Positions 26,018 to 36,366 of a DNA stretch of 39,703 bases are shown here, in pieces. Under the pieces are notes generated by a model, which was not told where the DNA came from, made no database searches, and saw only the letters and a program-made list of their open reading frames with translations. A program made the position numbers and the translations under genes. The stretch lies in assembly GCF_004327335.1 (NCBI RefSeq), contig NZ_QJUO01000037.1, positions 1 through 39,703 of the forward strand. Direction: 5' to 3'. Source of the DNA: Stutzerimonas kirkiae (GTDB lineage Bacteria > Pseudomonadota > Gammaproteobacteria > Pseudomonadales > Pseudomonadaceae). The stretch's first letter is position 1. The number at the start of each line of letters is the position of its first letter.

Positions 26018-26635
26018 CTAGCCCGGCTCTGGTGCCGAGCGCTGCCACAGGGCGTAGTGCACGTTGCCGGTCTTTTTCTCGCGGTGCAGGCGCCAGTTGG
26101 CGGGTAGGCCGAGGCCGGAGGGGGCGCTTTCGCTTTCGGTATAGATCCAGGCGTCCTTTGCCAGCCAGCCGTTGTGCTCCAGGCGTTCGCAGGCCGGAAG
26201 CAGCAGGCCGCGGTTGAAGGGCGGGTCGAGGAATACCAGATCGAACGTGTTGTCGGCGGCGAGGCCAAGGTAGCGCAGTGCATCGTCCTGTTGCGCCTGG
26301 CCATTGCCGCAATCGAGGGTCTGCAGGTGATGGCGCAGGCTGGCGATGGCATTGGTGTTGAGGTCCAGCGCCAGCGCGCGGCTGGCGCCACGCGACAGTG
26401 CCTCCAGGAATAGTGCGCCACTGCCGGCGAAGGGGTCCAGCACACTGGCGCCCGGCAGGTAGGGCGCCAGCCAGTTGAACAGCGTCTCGCGCACGCGGTC
26501 GGGCGTCGGGCGCAGGCCCTCGGCATCCGGGAAGCCGAAGCGGCGCGAGCGCCATTCGCCGGCGATGATGCGCAACTGGCCCTCGCCCCTGCCGGGATGG
26601 GGGGGCGCAACGGAGCGTTTGGGTTGTCTGCTCAT
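26018..26635 (-). CDS. rsmD: 16S rRNA (guanine(966)-N(2))-methyltransferase
   Basis: Class I SAM-dependent methyltransferase that modifies G966 of 16S rRNA during 30S assembly. The 205 residues show LRIIAGEWRSRRFGFPDAEGLRPTPDRVRETLFNWL (family N-terminus), the SAM-binding VLDPFAGSGALFLEALSRGA, and the catalytic FLDPPF motif of N2/N6 amino methyltransferases. The ATG at 26635 overlaps the stop of the upstream M16 gene by one base (shared position), so the genes are coupled. The rsmD/M16/M16 arrangement divergent from ftsY is conserved in Pseudomonas. Confidence 0.95.
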   Translation of the reverse strand: MSRQPKRSVAPPHPGRGEGQLRIIAGEWRSRRFGFPDAEGLRPTPDRVRETLFNWLAPYLPGASVLDPFAGSGALFLEALSRGASRALALDLNTNAIASLRHHLQTLDCGNGQAQQDDALRYLGLAADNTFDLVFLDPPFNRGLLLPACERLEHNGWLAKDAWIYTESESAPSGLGLPANWRLHREKKTGNVHYALWQRSAPEPG

Positions 26636-28116
26636 CAGTGCCCTGGCACTCCGGAGGGTTGCTCGCGCGGGCCGTTGGCCGGCGGCGGCAAGGGTTGCTG
26701 CGGCACCGTCGGGCCGGCACGCACGATGACGAAGTCGTCGGCGTCGAGATGGCGGTTCATCGCTGCCTTGACCTGATCGGCGCTGAGCGCCTGGATCTGT
26801 TGCATGAAGTCTTCCAGGTAGGTCAGTGGCAGGTCGTAGAAGCCGATGCTGCCCAACTGGCCGACGATATCGGCGTTGCTGGCGGTGGACAGCGGGAAGC
26901 TACCGGCGATCTGCCGTTTGCTGCGCTGCAGTTCGGCCTCGCTCGGGCCTTCGGCAAGGAAGTCGCGCACCAGTTGCTGGACCAGTTTCAAGGTGCCGTC
27001 GGCCAGTTCGGCGCGGGTCTGCACGTTGATCATGAAGGGGCCATCGGCGCGCATCGGGCTGAAGGCCGAGTAGATGCCGTAGGTCAGGCCGCGTTTTTCC
27101 CGCACTTCTTCCATCAGCCGGGTGCCGAAGCCGCCGCCGCCGAGTATCTGGTTGCCCAGGTAGAGCGCCGCGTAGTCCGGGTCGCCACGGGATATGCCGA
27201 GCTGGGCGAGCATCAGGTGGCTCTGGCTGGAGGGGTATTCAATGGCGTGCAGGCCCGGTTTGGGTGACTGCGGGGGCGGTGGCGGGGGCAGTGCGGGCCC
27301 GCTGGGCAGGGCGCTGGATAGCTGTGCGGCGATGGCTTCGGCCTGCCCACGGTCGAGGTCGCCGACCAGCGCGATGACCACGTTGCCAGCGCTGTAGGCC
27401 CGGGTGTGGAAGGCGCGCAACTGGTCGATGCCGATGGCGGGGATGGAGTCCTCCGTGCCGTCGCTGGGGTGTGCGTAGGGGTGTTCGCCATAGAGCTGGC
27501 GGAACAGCTCCAGGCCGGCCAGCTTGCCGGGGTTCTGTTTCTGGAACTCGAAGCCGGCCAGTAGCTGATTCTGGATGCGTTGCAGGGCCGCTTCGGGGAA
27601 GGTCGGCTGGCTGACGACCTGGGTGAACAGTGCCAGGGCCGGCTCGCGTTTGTCTTTAGCGCTCAGGCTGCGCAGGCTGGCGATGGCCATGTCACGGTAG
27701 GCGCCATTGCCGAAATTGGCGCCAAGGCTTTCGAAGCCCTGGGCGATGGCGGTCACGTCGCGGCCTTCGATGCCTTCATCGAGCATGGCGTTGGTCAACA
27801 GCGCCAGCCCAGGCGTACCGGCATCCTGGCTGCTGCCGGCGGCGAAGGTCAGGCGCAGGTCGAACATCGGCAGTTCGCGGGATTCGACGAACAGTACCCG
27901 GGCGCCTTCTTCGGTACGCCAGCTCTGGATTTCCAGTTGGCGGCGCGGCAGTGGCTGGTCGTCGAGGGCCGCGAGGGATTGCAGGCGCGGCGCCTGCTCG
28001 ACGGTTGCCGCGGGTTGCGGTTCCGGCGTCGCTTCCTGCTTGCAGGCGGCCAGGCCGATCAGGCTGGTCAGCAGCAACAGGGCCAGGGGCCGGCGCAGAC
28101 GGTTTGCTTCATTCAT
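26635..28116 (-). CDS. M16 family metallopeptidase-like lipoprotein, non-catalytic partner
   Basis: A 493-residue member of the pitrilysin/M16 family. It has a lipoprotein signal (LLLLTSLIGLAAC, lipobox LAAC) followed by a Pro/Ala-rich linker, then an M16-type double domain (FDLRLTFAAGSSQDAGTPGLALLTNAML, later EVREKRGLTYGIYSAFSPM). The zinc-binding HxxEH is absent: the equivalent position reads LALLTNAML. It is therefore the inactive half of a heterodimeric protease, as in mitochondrial processing peptidase-like pairs. Its partner, encoded just upstream with an eight-base overlap, carries the metal site. The ATG at 28116 was chosen because it begins the signal sequence. Confidence 0.9.
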   Translation of the reverse strand: MNEANRLRRPLALLLLTSLIGLAACKQEATPEPQPAATVEQAPRLQSLAALDDQPLPRRQLEIQSWRTEEGARVLFVESRELPMFDLRLTFAAGSSQDAGTPGLALLTNAMLDEGIEGRDVTAIAQGFESLGANFGNGAYRDMAIASLRSLSAKDKREPALALFTQVVSQPTFPEAALQRIQNQLLAGFEFQKQNPGKLAGLELFRQLYGEHPYAHPSDGTEDSIPAIGIDQLRAFHTRAYSAGNVVIALVGDLDRGQAEAIAAQLSSALPSGPALPPPPPPQSPKPGLHAIEYPSSQSHLMLAQLGISRGDPDYAALYLGNQILGGGGFGTRLMEEVREKRGLTYGIYSAFSPMRADGPFMINVQTRAELADGTLKLVQQLVRDFLAEGPSEAELQRSKRQIAGSFPLSTASNADIVGQLGSIGFYDLPLTYLEDFMQQIQALSADQVKAAMNRHLDADDFVIVRAGPTVPQQPLPPPANGPREQPSGVPGH

Positions 28117-29461
28117 CGCGGGCTTCCTCGGGCAGAACATGGGCGACGCTCAGGCGGTTGGGGGTGAAGTAGGTACGGGCGGCATTGCGGATGTCCTCGG
28201 GGGTGACGGAGCCGAGGGCGGTCAGTTCTTCGTCCATGAGCTTCCAGGACAGCCCGACGCTTTCCAGTTGGCCGATGGCCCTGGCCTGCTGGGTGATGGA
28301 ATCACGCTCGTAGACCAGGGCGGCGATGACCTGGGCACGCACGCGTTCCAGCTCTTGTGCCGAGGGCGGCGTCTGCTTGAGCGCTTCGAGCTGGCGCCAC
28401 AGGCCGGCTTCGACCTCTTCCAGGGTGCGCTGCTTCTGTGTGTTGGGCGTTGCACTGAGGACGAACAGGCTGTCGCCACGGGTGTGGGCGCTGTACCAGG
28501 CGGAGGCGCCGGTCACCAGTTCCTCGCCGCGCTCCAGTTGCGCTGGCAGGCGGGCGCTGGCGCCGCCATCGAGCAGCGCCGAGATCAGGCGCAGGGCATG
28601 CACCTGGCGTGCCTCCCCGGCGGTTGCCAGGGAAGGCACGTTGAAGGCCATGATCAGGTTGGGCAACTGGGTCTTGACGTGCAGTTTCAGCCGCCGCTCG
28701 CCCGGTTCAGCCAGTTCCAGGGGGCGTTTGCCCTGGGGCAGCGGGCGTTTTTCGATGGGACCGAAGTATTGCTTGGCCAGGTTGCGGACGTGCTCCAGGC
28801 TGACATCACCGACCACTACCAGCGTGGCGTTGTTCGGTGCGTACCAGGTTTCGTACCAGGCGCGCAGGTCCGCGATGCTCATGCGCTCGAGATCAGCCAT
28901 CCAGCCGATGGTCGGCGTGCGATAGCCGCTGGCCGGGTAGGCGAGGGTCTGGAAGCGTTCGAAGGCCAGCGAGCTGGGGCGATCGTCGGTGCGCAGGCGG
29001 CGCTCTTCCTTGATCACCTCGATTTCGCGGGCGAACTCGTCGGCAGGCAGCCTGAGGCTGGCCATGCGGTCGGCCTCCAGCTCGAAAGCGACTTCCAGGC
29101 GGTCGCTGGCCAGGACCTGGTAATAGGCCGTGTAGTCGTCGCTGGTGAAGGCGTTTTCCTCCGCCCCCAGTTCGCGCAGGATGCGCGAGGCTTCGCCGGG
29201 GCCGAGCTTGCCGCTGCCCTTGAACATCATGTGCTCGAGGGCATGGGACAGCCCGGTGTTGCCCGGCGTCTCGTAGCTGGAGCCGATCCTGTACCAGAGC
29301 TGGGAAACCACCACCGGTGCACGGTGATCTTCCCGCACTATGACCTTGAGGCCATTGTCGAGTTGGAACTCGTGGGTGGGCTGGGCATCGGTGGCGGCCA
29401 TCAGTGGAATATGAAGCACACCCAGCATCAGGGCCGTGGCGCGGCGGAGCATCGGGAACAT
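28109..29461 (-). CDS. M16 family zinc metallopeptidase, catalytic subunit
   Basis: Periplasmic or membrane-associated M16 peptidase of 450 residues. It has an N-terminal signal sequence (FPMLRRATALMLGVLHIPLMAATDA), then the M16 domain with LSHALEHMMFKGSGK. This is the inverted zinc motif HxxEH, with the third ligand Glu in the downstream ELEADRM segment. The C-terminal half has the usual LRLISALLDGGASARL repeat domain. It is predicted to pair with the non-catalytic lipoprotein encoded immediately downstream. The start at 29461 is probable; 29452 (MLRRATAL) is an alternative. It is divergent from ftsY, with a palindromic repeat between. Confidence 0.92.
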   Translation of the reverse strand: MFPMLRRATALMLGVLHIPLMAATDAQPTHEFQLDNGLKVIVREDHRAPVVVSQLWYRIGSSYETPGNTGLSHALEHMMFKGSGKLGPGEASRILRELGAEENAFTSDDYTAYYQVLASDRLEVAFELEADRMASLRLPADEFAREIEVIKEERRLRTDDRPSSLAFERFQTLAYPASGYRTPTIGWMADLERMSIADLRAWYETWYAPNNATLVVVGDVSLEHVRNLAKQYFGPIEKRPLPQGKRPLELAEPGERRLKLHVKTQLPNLIMAFNVPSLATAGEARQVHALRLISALLDGGASARLPAQLERGEELVTGASAWYSAHTRGDSLFVLSATPNTQKQRTLEEVEAGLWRQLEALKQTPPSAQELERVRAQVIAALVYERDSITQQARAIGQLESVGLSWKLMDEELTALGSVTPEDIRNAARTYFTPNRLSVAHVLPEEARDE

Positions 29462-29551
29462 GGCGGGGACTCTTTGATCTATGAAGACTGTAGCGACGGG
29501 TGGAAACAGGCGCCGGCCATGGTACTGGCGTGGAGGGATCAGGCAAAGCCC

Positions 29552-29663
29552 TCGATCGAGCCGAAAAGAGCGCTGGAGGCTCAAGGCTGGACGAAGCGCA
29601 AGTGACAAACCGTGCTTCCGTCCGGGCTTTCCAGCCTCCTGCACTCTTTTCGGCCCTTCGATC
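29552..29663. mobile_element. Palindromic element related to the MITE core, copy 4
   Basis: Left arm CCGAAAAGAGCGCTGGAGGC... (29561-29597) pairs with right arm ...GGGCTTTCCAGCCTCCTGC and CTCTTTTCGG (29614-29653). It shares the core with the full copies but lacks their CAGGGCG outer ends. TCGATC occurs on both sides (29552-29557 and 29658-29663). It occupies the space between divergent M16 and ftsY genes, so it may influence both promoters. Confidence 0.65.
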
Positions 29664-29700
29664 ACCCCCCACCGATGCTTTGGCCCTGGCGGCGAATGAG

Positions 29701-29710
29701 GTGCTAGGAT
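29701..29710 (+). promoter_or_regulatory. Candidate extended -10 promoter of ftsY
   Basis: TGCTAGGAT at 29702-29710 (TGn plus TAGGAT), about 60 bases before the ftsY start. TTGGCC lies upstream with a 19-base gap, longer than ideal. Weak sequence match only. Confidence 0.3.
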
Positions 29711-29771
29711 ACGCAGTATTTGGCCGACGGTATGGCCGTCGGTATTTCGACTCCTTGAGAATGCTTTCTCC

Positions 29772-30989
<1,218 letters not shown>

Positions 30990-30995
30990 GCGCCC

Positions 30996-31664
30996 ATGAT
31001 TCGTTTCGACCAGGTCGCCAAGCATTATCCCAACGGGCATGTCGGGCTGCATGAGCTGTCGTTTCGCGTGCAGCGCGGCGAGTTCCTGTTCGTCACCGGC
31101 CACTCCGGCGCTGGCAAGAGCACGCTGCTGCGTCTGCTGCTGGCCATGGAACGGCCGACTTCCGGCAAGCTGCTGCTGGCCGGCCAGGACCTGTCGCGTA
31201 TCAGCAATGCCCAGATACCTTTCCTGCGCCGGCAGATCGGCGTGGTGTTCCAGAACCACCAGTTGCTGTTCGACCGTACCGTCTTCAACAACGTGGCGCT
31301 GCCATTGCAGATTCTCGGCCTGTCCAAGGACGAGATCGGCAAGCGCGTGCTGACGGCGCTGGAGCGGGTCAGCCTGAAGGACAAGGCTGAGCAATACCCG
31401 TCCGATCTGTCCACCGGGCAGCAGCAGCGTGTCGGCATCGCCCGCGCCGTGGTGCACCGCCCGGCTCTGCTGCTGGCCGACGAGCCGACCGGCAACCTCG
31501 ACCCGCGCCTGGCGGCCGAGATCATGGGGGTGTTCGAAGACATCAACCGCCTGGGTACCACGGTACTGATCGCCAGCCATGACCTGGCGCTGATCGCACG
31601 CATGCGCCATCGCATGTTGACCCTGCAACGCGGACGCCTGATCGGCGATGGAGAGGCCGGCTGA
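30996..31664 (+). CDS. ftsE: Cell division ATP-binding protein FtsE
   Basis: ABC-type ATPase that with FtsX regulates periplasmic amidase activators at the divisome rather than transporting a substrate. The 222 residues have Walker A GHSGAGKS (35-42), Q-loop VVFQNHQLL, signature LSTGQQQRVGIARA, Walker B LLLADEPTGNLD and the H-loop IASHD. GGGAGG lies ten bases upstream of the ATG, inside the ftsY end. The stop overlaps the ftsX start by one base. Confidence 0.96.
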   Translation: MIRFDQVAKHYPNGHVGLHELSFRVQRGEFLFVTGHSGAGKSTLLRLLLAMERPTSGKLLLAGQDLSRISNAQIPFLRRQIGVVFQNHQLLFDRTVFNNVALPLQILGLSKDEIGKRVLTALERVSLKDKAEQYPSDLSTGQQQRVGIARAVVHRPALLLADEPTGNLDPRLAAEIMGVFEDINRLGTTVLIASHDLALIARMRHRMLTLQRGRLIGDGEAG

Positions 31665-32677
31665 TGAGCGCGACACGCAACCCCGATGGCAAGAGCACCG
31701 AACGCGCCGGAGGCGCGCCGACGCAGACCGTACACAAGCCGGTGGACGATCCGGATTTCGGCACACTGCTGCGCGCCTGGCTGGAAAGCCATCGCGCCAG
31801 CCTGGTGGACAGCGTCAGCCGTCTGCTCAAACACCCCATTGGCAGCCTGTTCACCTGCCTGGTGATGGCCGTGGCCCTGAGCCTGCCGATGGGGCTGGCG
31901 CTGCTGCTGGACAATATCGAGCGCCTGGGCGGTTCCTGGCAGCGCGCGGCGCAGATATCCGTTTTCATGAAACTGGATGTCACGCCCGCCACCGGCCAGG
32001 CCTTGCGTGGCGAGGTCGCCGGCATGCCGGGAGTGGCCGAGGCCGAGTGGGTCAGCCGCGAGCAGGCGCTGGAGGAGTTCCAGCAGTTGTCGGGGCTGGG
32101 CGAGGCGCTCAAGGAGCTGCCGGACAACCCGTTGCCGGGGGTGATACTGGTCACGCCGGACGAAGTCGACAAGGAGCGCCTGGAAGCATTGCGCCAGACC
32201 CTGGCGGAGCTGCCTGGCGTCCAGCAGGCCCAGCTCGATCTGGTCTGGGTCGAGCGCCTGGGGGCCATCCTGCGCCTGGGCGACAGGTTCGTCTTCGGCC
32301 TGACGGTATTGCTGGTGGCCACGCTGCTGCTGGTGATCGGCAATACCATCCGCCTGCATATCGAAAACCGCCGCACCGAGATCGAGGTGGTCAAACTGGT
32401 GGGCGGCACCGACGGCTACGTCAGGCGCCCCTTCCTCTACATGGGCGTGCTCTATGGCCTGGGCGCCGGGTTGATCGCCTGGCTGCTGCTGGCCTACGGG
32501 CTTGGCTGGCTGAACGAGGCGGTGGTGAACCTGGCGGGGCTCTACGGCAGTGACTTCGGCCTGGCGGGCGTGCCAGCCGGCGATGGATTTTCCCTGGTAC
32601 TCGGCGCATTATTACTAGGTTATATCGGTGCCTGGCTGGCTGTGGCGCGCCACCTCCGAGAGCTTGCGCCACGCTAG
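31664..32677 (+). CDS. ftsX: Cell division protein FtsX
   Basis: Membrane partner of FtsE. The 337 residues have a cytoplasmic N-terminus and four helices: near LFTCLVMAVALSLPMGLALLL, then after a periplasmic loop of about 150 residues (QISVFMKLDVTPATGQALRG, EWVSREQALEEFQ) FGLTVLLVATLLLVIGNTI, FLYMGVLYGLGAGLIAWLLL and LVLGALLLGYIGAWLAV. The loop is the EnvC/amidase-activator contact region in E. coli. It is translationally coupled to ftsE and is followed by a moderate hairpin before rpoH. Confidence 0.95.
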   Translation: MSATRNPDGKSTERAGGAPTQTVHKPVDDPDFGTLLRAWLESHRASLVDSVSRLLKHPIGSLFTCLVMAVALSLPMGLALLLDNIERLGGSWQRAAQISVFMKLDVTPATGQALRGEVAGMPGVAEAEWVSREQALEEFQQLSGLGEALKELPDNPLPGVILVTPDEVDKERLEALRQTLAELPGVQQAQLDLVWVERLGAILRLGDRFVFGLTVLLVATLLLVIGNTIRLHIENRRTEIEVVKLVGGTDGYVRRPFLYMGVLYGLGAGLIAWLLLAYGLGWLNEAVVNLAGLYGSDFGLAGVPAGDGFSLVLGALLLGYIGAWLAVARHLRELAPR

Positions 32678-32697
32678 CCGATTGGTTAATTTTCCTG

Positions 32698-32735
32698 GCG
32701 CCGGTTTCGTCTGAATGGCACTTCCGGCGCTTTTT
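32698..32735 (+). terminator. Candidate terminator or attenuator between ftsX and rpoH
   Basis: Seven-base stem GCGCCGG (32698-32704) / CCGGCGC (32724-32730) with a 19-base loop and a run of five T. The loop is long, so efficiency is uncertain. It would separate ftsYEX transcripts from the independently regulated rpoH. Confidence 0.5.
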
Positions 32736-32789
32736 ACAGTCTTATTCGCAGTACCGAAATTACCGCAGCTTCACATCTGGAGGAACTGC

Positions 32790-33644
32790 ATGACAACTTC
32801 TCTGCAACCTGTTCACGCTCTGGTTCCGGGTGCCAACCTGGATGCCTATGTGCAGGCGGTGAACAGCATCCCGCTGCTCACGGTCGAGCAGGAGCGTGAG
32901 CTGGCGGGGCGTCTTTTCTATCAGCAGGATCTCGAGGCCGCCCGTCAGATGGTGCTGGCCCACTTGCGTTTCGTCGCACATATCGCACGCAGCTACTCGG
33001 GTTACGGCCTGTCGCAGTCCGACCTGATCCAGGAAGGCAACGTCGGCCTGATGAAGGCGGTCAAGCGCTTCAACCCGGAAATGGGCGTGCGCCTGGTCTC
33101 CTTTGCCGTGCACTGGATCAAGGCCGAGATCCACGAGTTCATCCTGCGTAACTGGCGCATCGTCAAGGTCGCGACCACCAAGGCCCAGCGCAAGCTGTTC
33201 TTCAACCTGCGTAGCCAGAAGAAGAGCCTGACCTGGCTTAGCAACGATGAAGTCCTGCGCGTCGCCGACAGCCTGGGCGTCGAGCCGCGCGAGGTGCGCG
33301 AGATGGAAGGCCGCCTGAGTGGCCACGACATGGCCTTCGACCCGGCAGCCGATGCCGATGATGAAGGGGCCTTCCAGGCGCCTGCGTATTATCTGGAAGA
33401 CCACCGCTATGACCCGGCCCGGCAACTGGAAGACTCCGATTGGAGCGACAGCTCCAGTTCCGGCCTGTACGAGGCCCTCGAGGGGCTGGACGAGCGTAGC
33501 CGCGACATCCTCCAGCAGCGCTGGCTGAGCGAGGAAAAGGCGACCCTGCACGACCTGGCCGCCAAGTACAACGTCTCGGCGGAGCGTATCCGGCAACTGG
33601 AGAAAAACGCCATGAACAAGCTCAAGACCTCGATCCAGGCCTGA
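32790..33644 (+). CDS. rpoH: RNA polymerase sigma-32 factor RpoH
   Basis: Heat-shock sigma factor directing transcription of chaperone and protease genes. The 284 residues contain region 1.2 ([26 protein letters not shown]), region 2 ([44 protein letters not shown], split across 2.1-2.4), the RpoH box QRKLFFNLR that distinguishes sigma-32 orthologues, and region 4 ([27 protein letters not shown]). GGAGGA lies six bases before the ATG at 32790. In E. coli the mRNA start folds as a thermosensor; I did not find clear evidence for or against that here. It is followed by a strong terminator. Confidence 0.97.
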   Translation: MTTSLQPVHALVPGANLDAYVQAVNSIPLLTVEQERELAGRLFYQQDLEAARQMVLAHLRFVAHIARSYSGYGLSQSDLIQEGNVGLMKAVKRFNPEMGVRLVSFAVHWIKAEIHEFILRNWRIVKVATTKAQRKLFFNLRSQKKSLTWLSNDEVLRVADSLGVEPREVREMEGRLSGHDMAFDPAADADDEGAFQAPAYYLEDHRYDPARQLEDSDWSDSSSSGLYEALEGLDERSRDILQQRWLSEEKATLHDLAAKYNVSAERIRQLEKNAMNKLKTSIQA

Positions 33645-33662
33645 GCTTCCCCTTGAACGAAA

Positions 33663-33696
33663 ACACCCCGCACGATGGCTCGTGCGGGGTGTTTTT
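33663..33696 (+). terminator. Rho-independent terminator after rpoH
   Basis: Thirteen-base stem ACACCCCGCACGA / TCGTGCGGGGTGT with loop TGGC and tail TTTTT. The preceding AAA lets it serve the convergent mrcA transcript as well. Confidence 0.93.
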
Positions 33697-33702
33697 GCTT
33701 GG

Positions 33703-33828
33703 CTGCAGGCAAAAGCGCAAAAGCAAAGGCTTGACAGGGTTTTCAAAGCGCCTTTCACCCTGATTATGCTTGCAGCTTGCAGCTTGCAGCTTGCAGCTTG
33801 CAGCTTGCAGCTTGCAGCTTGCAGCCTA
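33703..33828. repeat. Conserved leader plus eight-copy GCTTGCA array at the mrcA 3' end
   Basis: Eight perfect GCTTGCA units run 33768-33823. They are preceded by GCAGGCAAAAGCG, AAAG-CTTGACAGGGTTTT and GCGCCTTTCACCCTGAT, nearly the same leader as at 8538-8593, where the following array is a different nonamer. The last array unit runs straight into CTA, the stop codon of minus-strand mrcA (33826-33828). Confidence 0.88.
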
Positions 33829-36249
33829 GAACAGATCCAGCGGCGCCTCTTCGCTGGACGGCAGCGGGCTGCCCGGGGCCTGGTAGCCAGGTTCGAACTC
33901 GCTCATGGGGGGAGGCGAGTCTTCGCTCTTGAATACTTCGTAATAGGCATCCGGCGTATTGGCGGTGGCGGCACGACCGCTGACGGGATCGACCCGCAGC
34001 GTCAGCAGGCCCGCCGGCTCGGCGGGGAGATGTTCCGGCTGCCCCTTGAGTACGCTGCCCATGAAGTCGATCCAGATCGGCAGGGCCACCGTGCCACCAT
34101 ATTCATTGCGGCCGAGGCTCTGCGGCTGGTCGAAGCCGGCCCATACGGTGGTGACCAGGTCGGCGTTGTAGCCGGAGAACCAACTGTCGATGGAGTCGTT
34201 GGTGGTGCCGGTCTTGCCGGCCAGGTCCGAACGGCCCAGCGTCAGGGCGCGACGCCCGGTACCGCGAGTGATCACGTCCTGCAGCATGCTGGTCATGATA
34301 TAGGCGGTGCGTTCGTCGATGACCTGCTCGGCATGGCGTAGCGGCCTGTGCTCTTCCAGGGGCGCGCCGCCAATCTGGGCGAACGTGGTGATGACCGGTT
34401 CTTCATCCTCGTCCGTGGCGTAGGCCGGGGGGACCTGCCGGGGATCGGCCTCGAATACCACCTGGCCCTGACGGTCTTCCACGCGCTGGATCAGGTAGGG
34501 CTCTATCTTGTAGCCGCCGTTGGCGAACGTGCTCCAGCCCGTGGCGATTTCCATCGGCGTGAGCGTGGCGGTGCCCAGGGCCAGGGACAGGTTGCGTGGC
34601 AGGTCCTGGGGCGCGAAACCGAAACGGCTGATGTATTTGATCGCGTAGTCGATGCCGATGGTCTGCAACAGGCGTATGGACACCAGGTTGCGTGACTTGT
34701 ACAGCGCTTCGCGCATGCGGATCGGGCCGAGGAAGGTGTTGTTGTCGTTCTTCGGACGCCAGACGCGGTCCATGCCCTCCTCGACGAAGACGATCGGCGA
34801 GTCGTTGACCAGGCTGGCGGCGGTGAAGCCGGCATCCAGCGCCGCCGCATAGACGAAGGGCTTGAAGCTGGAACCGGGCTGGCGCTTGGCCTGGATGGCG
34901 CGGTTGTAATTGCTCTGGCCGAACGAGAAACCGCCCGTCAGCGCCTGGATGGCGCCATTACCCGGAGCCAGCGCAACGATCGCGGCCTGGGCCTGTGGCA
35001 CCTGGCTGAACAGGGGCTGCTCCTGCTGCCAGCGGATACGCACGACATCACCGCTCTTGACCACGTCGGCAGGGCGCTGCGGGCGCGGTCCCATGCTATT
35101 GCTGTTGAGGTGCGGGCGTGCCCATTTCATGCTGTCCCAGGCGACCCGGTGCTCATTGCCATCGCGGGTCAGCACCTGGATATGATCGGCGGCGACCGCG
35201 CTGACGACTGCCGCATGCATGCCGGACAGGCTGCGAAACCCGGCGAGCTTGCCGGGCCATTGCTCACGCGGAAGTTCACCGAGGCGTGCTTCCGGCCCAC
35301 GATAGCCGTGGCGTTGGTCGTATTCGATCAGGCCCTTCTGCAAGGCCTGGTTGGCCGCTTCCTGGCGACGGCTGTCGATGGTCGTGTATACCCGGTAACC
35401 GTCCGTATAGGCCTCGCTGCCGAAGCGACCGACCATGTCGGCCCTGGCCATTTCCGCGATATAGGCGGCGTCCAGTTCCGGGGTCGCGCCATGGTAGGTG
35501 GCGTCCACGGGTTCGGCCAGGGCTTGCTGGTAGCGGGTTTCGTCGATCTTGCCGAGGCGCTGCATGCGCGTGAGGATCCAGTCGCGGCGCTCCTTGCTGC
35601 GGGCCGGATTGACCAGCGGGTTGAAGGACGAGGGCGCCTTGGGCAGGCCGGCGATCATGGCGAGCTGCGCCAGGCTCAGTTGGTCGATCGATTTGCCGTA
35701 GTAGACCTGGGCGGCGGCCTCGATGCCGTAGGCGCGATTGCCCAGGTAGATCTTGTTGACGTACAGCTCGAGGATCTCGTTCTTGCTCAGTTCCCGCTCG
35801 ATCTGCAGGGCCAGCAGGATTTCGTTGATCTTGCGCGAGAAGCTGCGCTCGCTGGTCAGGAAATAGTTCTTCGCCACCTGCATGGTGATGGTACTGCCAC
35901 CGGTCTGGATCTGACCTGTTTTCAATAATTGTGTGGCAGCTCTCATAAGGCTTTTGACATCGACGCCATAATGATTGGCGAAATTGTCGTCCTCGGCCGA
36001 CAGCAGAGCGTCGATGAAGTCCGGGGGAATGTCTTCGAAGCGGATCGGCGAGCGGCGCATTTCTCCGAACTCGGCGATCAGCTTGTCATCGCTGCTGTAG
36101 ACCCGCAGCGGAATCTGCAACTGGATGCTGCGCAGGGCATCCACGGAGGGCAGGCTGGGGCTCAGGTACAGGAAGGCGCCGCTCAGGCAGAGCAGCAGGC
36201 CAAAGAACAGGGTGGCGCACGACCACAGTAAGAACTTCAGAAAACGCAT
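33826..36249 (-). CDS. mrcA: Penicillin-binding protein 1A (bifunctional transglycosylase/transpeptidase)
   Basis: Class A PBP that polymerises and cross-links peptidoglycan. The 807 residues have an N-terminal membrane anchor (FLKFLLWSCATLFFGLLLCLSGAFLYL), then a GT51 domain. Its catalytic Glu lies in ALLSAEDDNFANHYGVD, with GGSTITMQVAKNYFL and RKINEILLALQIE following. An OB-like insert (about 310-420) precedes a transpeptidase domain with SxxK in QPGSSFKPFVYA, an SxN-type KSRNLVS, and KTGTT. The ATG at 36249 gives the usual N-terminus; 74 further upstream in-frame codons are intergenic and repeat-derived. Divergent from pilM, as in P. aeruginosa (ponA-pilMNOPQ). Confidence 0.96.
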   Translation of the reverse strand: MRFLKFLLWSCATLFFGLLLCLSGAFLYLSPSLPSVDALRSIQLQIPLRVYSSDDKLIAEFGEMRRSPIRFEDIPPDFIDALLSAEDDNFANHYGVDVKSLMRAATQLLKTGQIQTGGSTITMQVAKNYFLTSERSFSRKINEILLALQIERELSKNEILELYVNKIYLGNRAYGIEAAAQVYYGKSIDQLSLAQLAMIAGLPKAPSSFNPLVNPARSKERRDWILTRMQRLGKIDETRYQQALAEPVDATYHGATPELDAAYIAEMARADMVGRFGSEAYTDGYRVYTTIDSRRQEAANQALQKGLIEYDQRHGYRGPEARLGELPREQWPGKLAGFRSLSGMHAAVVSAVAADHIQVLTRDGNEHRVAWDSMKWARPHLNSNSMGPRPQRPADVVKSGDVVRIRWQQEQPLFSQVPQAQAAIVALAPGNGAIQALTGGFSFGQSNYNRAIQAKRQPGSSFKPFVYAAALDAGFTAASLVNDSPIVFVEEGMDRVWRPKNDNNTFLGPIRMREALYKSRNLVSIRLLQTIGIDYAIKYISRFGFAPQDLPRNLSLALGTATLTPMEIATGWSTFANGGYKIEPYLIQRVEDRQGQVVFEADPRQVPPAYATDEDEEPVITTFAQIGGAPLEEHRPLRHAEQVIDERTAYIMTSMLQDVITRGTGRRALTLGRSDLAGKTGTTNDSIDSWFSGYNADLVTTVWAGFDQPQSLGRNEYGGTVALPIWIDFMGSVLKGQPEHLPAEPAGLLTLRVDPVSGRAATANTPDAYYEVFKSEDSPPPMSEFEPGYQAPGSPLPSSEEAPLDLF

Positions 36250-36319
36250 CAGAGAGTCTTTGAATTCAGGTGGAGGGACGGGCCGCTGTCGCAGGGGCTG
36301 CATGGGCGCAACGGCCCGC

Positions 36320-36325
36320 ATTATA
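36320..36325 (-). promoter_or_regulatory. Candidate -10 element of mrcA
   Basis: On the minus strand the sequence is a perfect TATAAT, about 70 bases before the mrcA ATG, in the context ACGCG-TATAAT-GCGGG. No good -35 hexamer appears 16-18 bases away. Confidence 0.4.
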
Positions 36326-36366
36326 CGCGTTTTTTCAGGGCCCCGGCGATGAATGCCGGGTAGTGC

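Noticed and set aside
33727..33770. TTGACAGGG leader as a tRNA-type promoter
   Set aside because: No tRNA or other stable RNA follows and no good -10 hexamer is present at 16-18 bases; kept only as part of the repeat leader.
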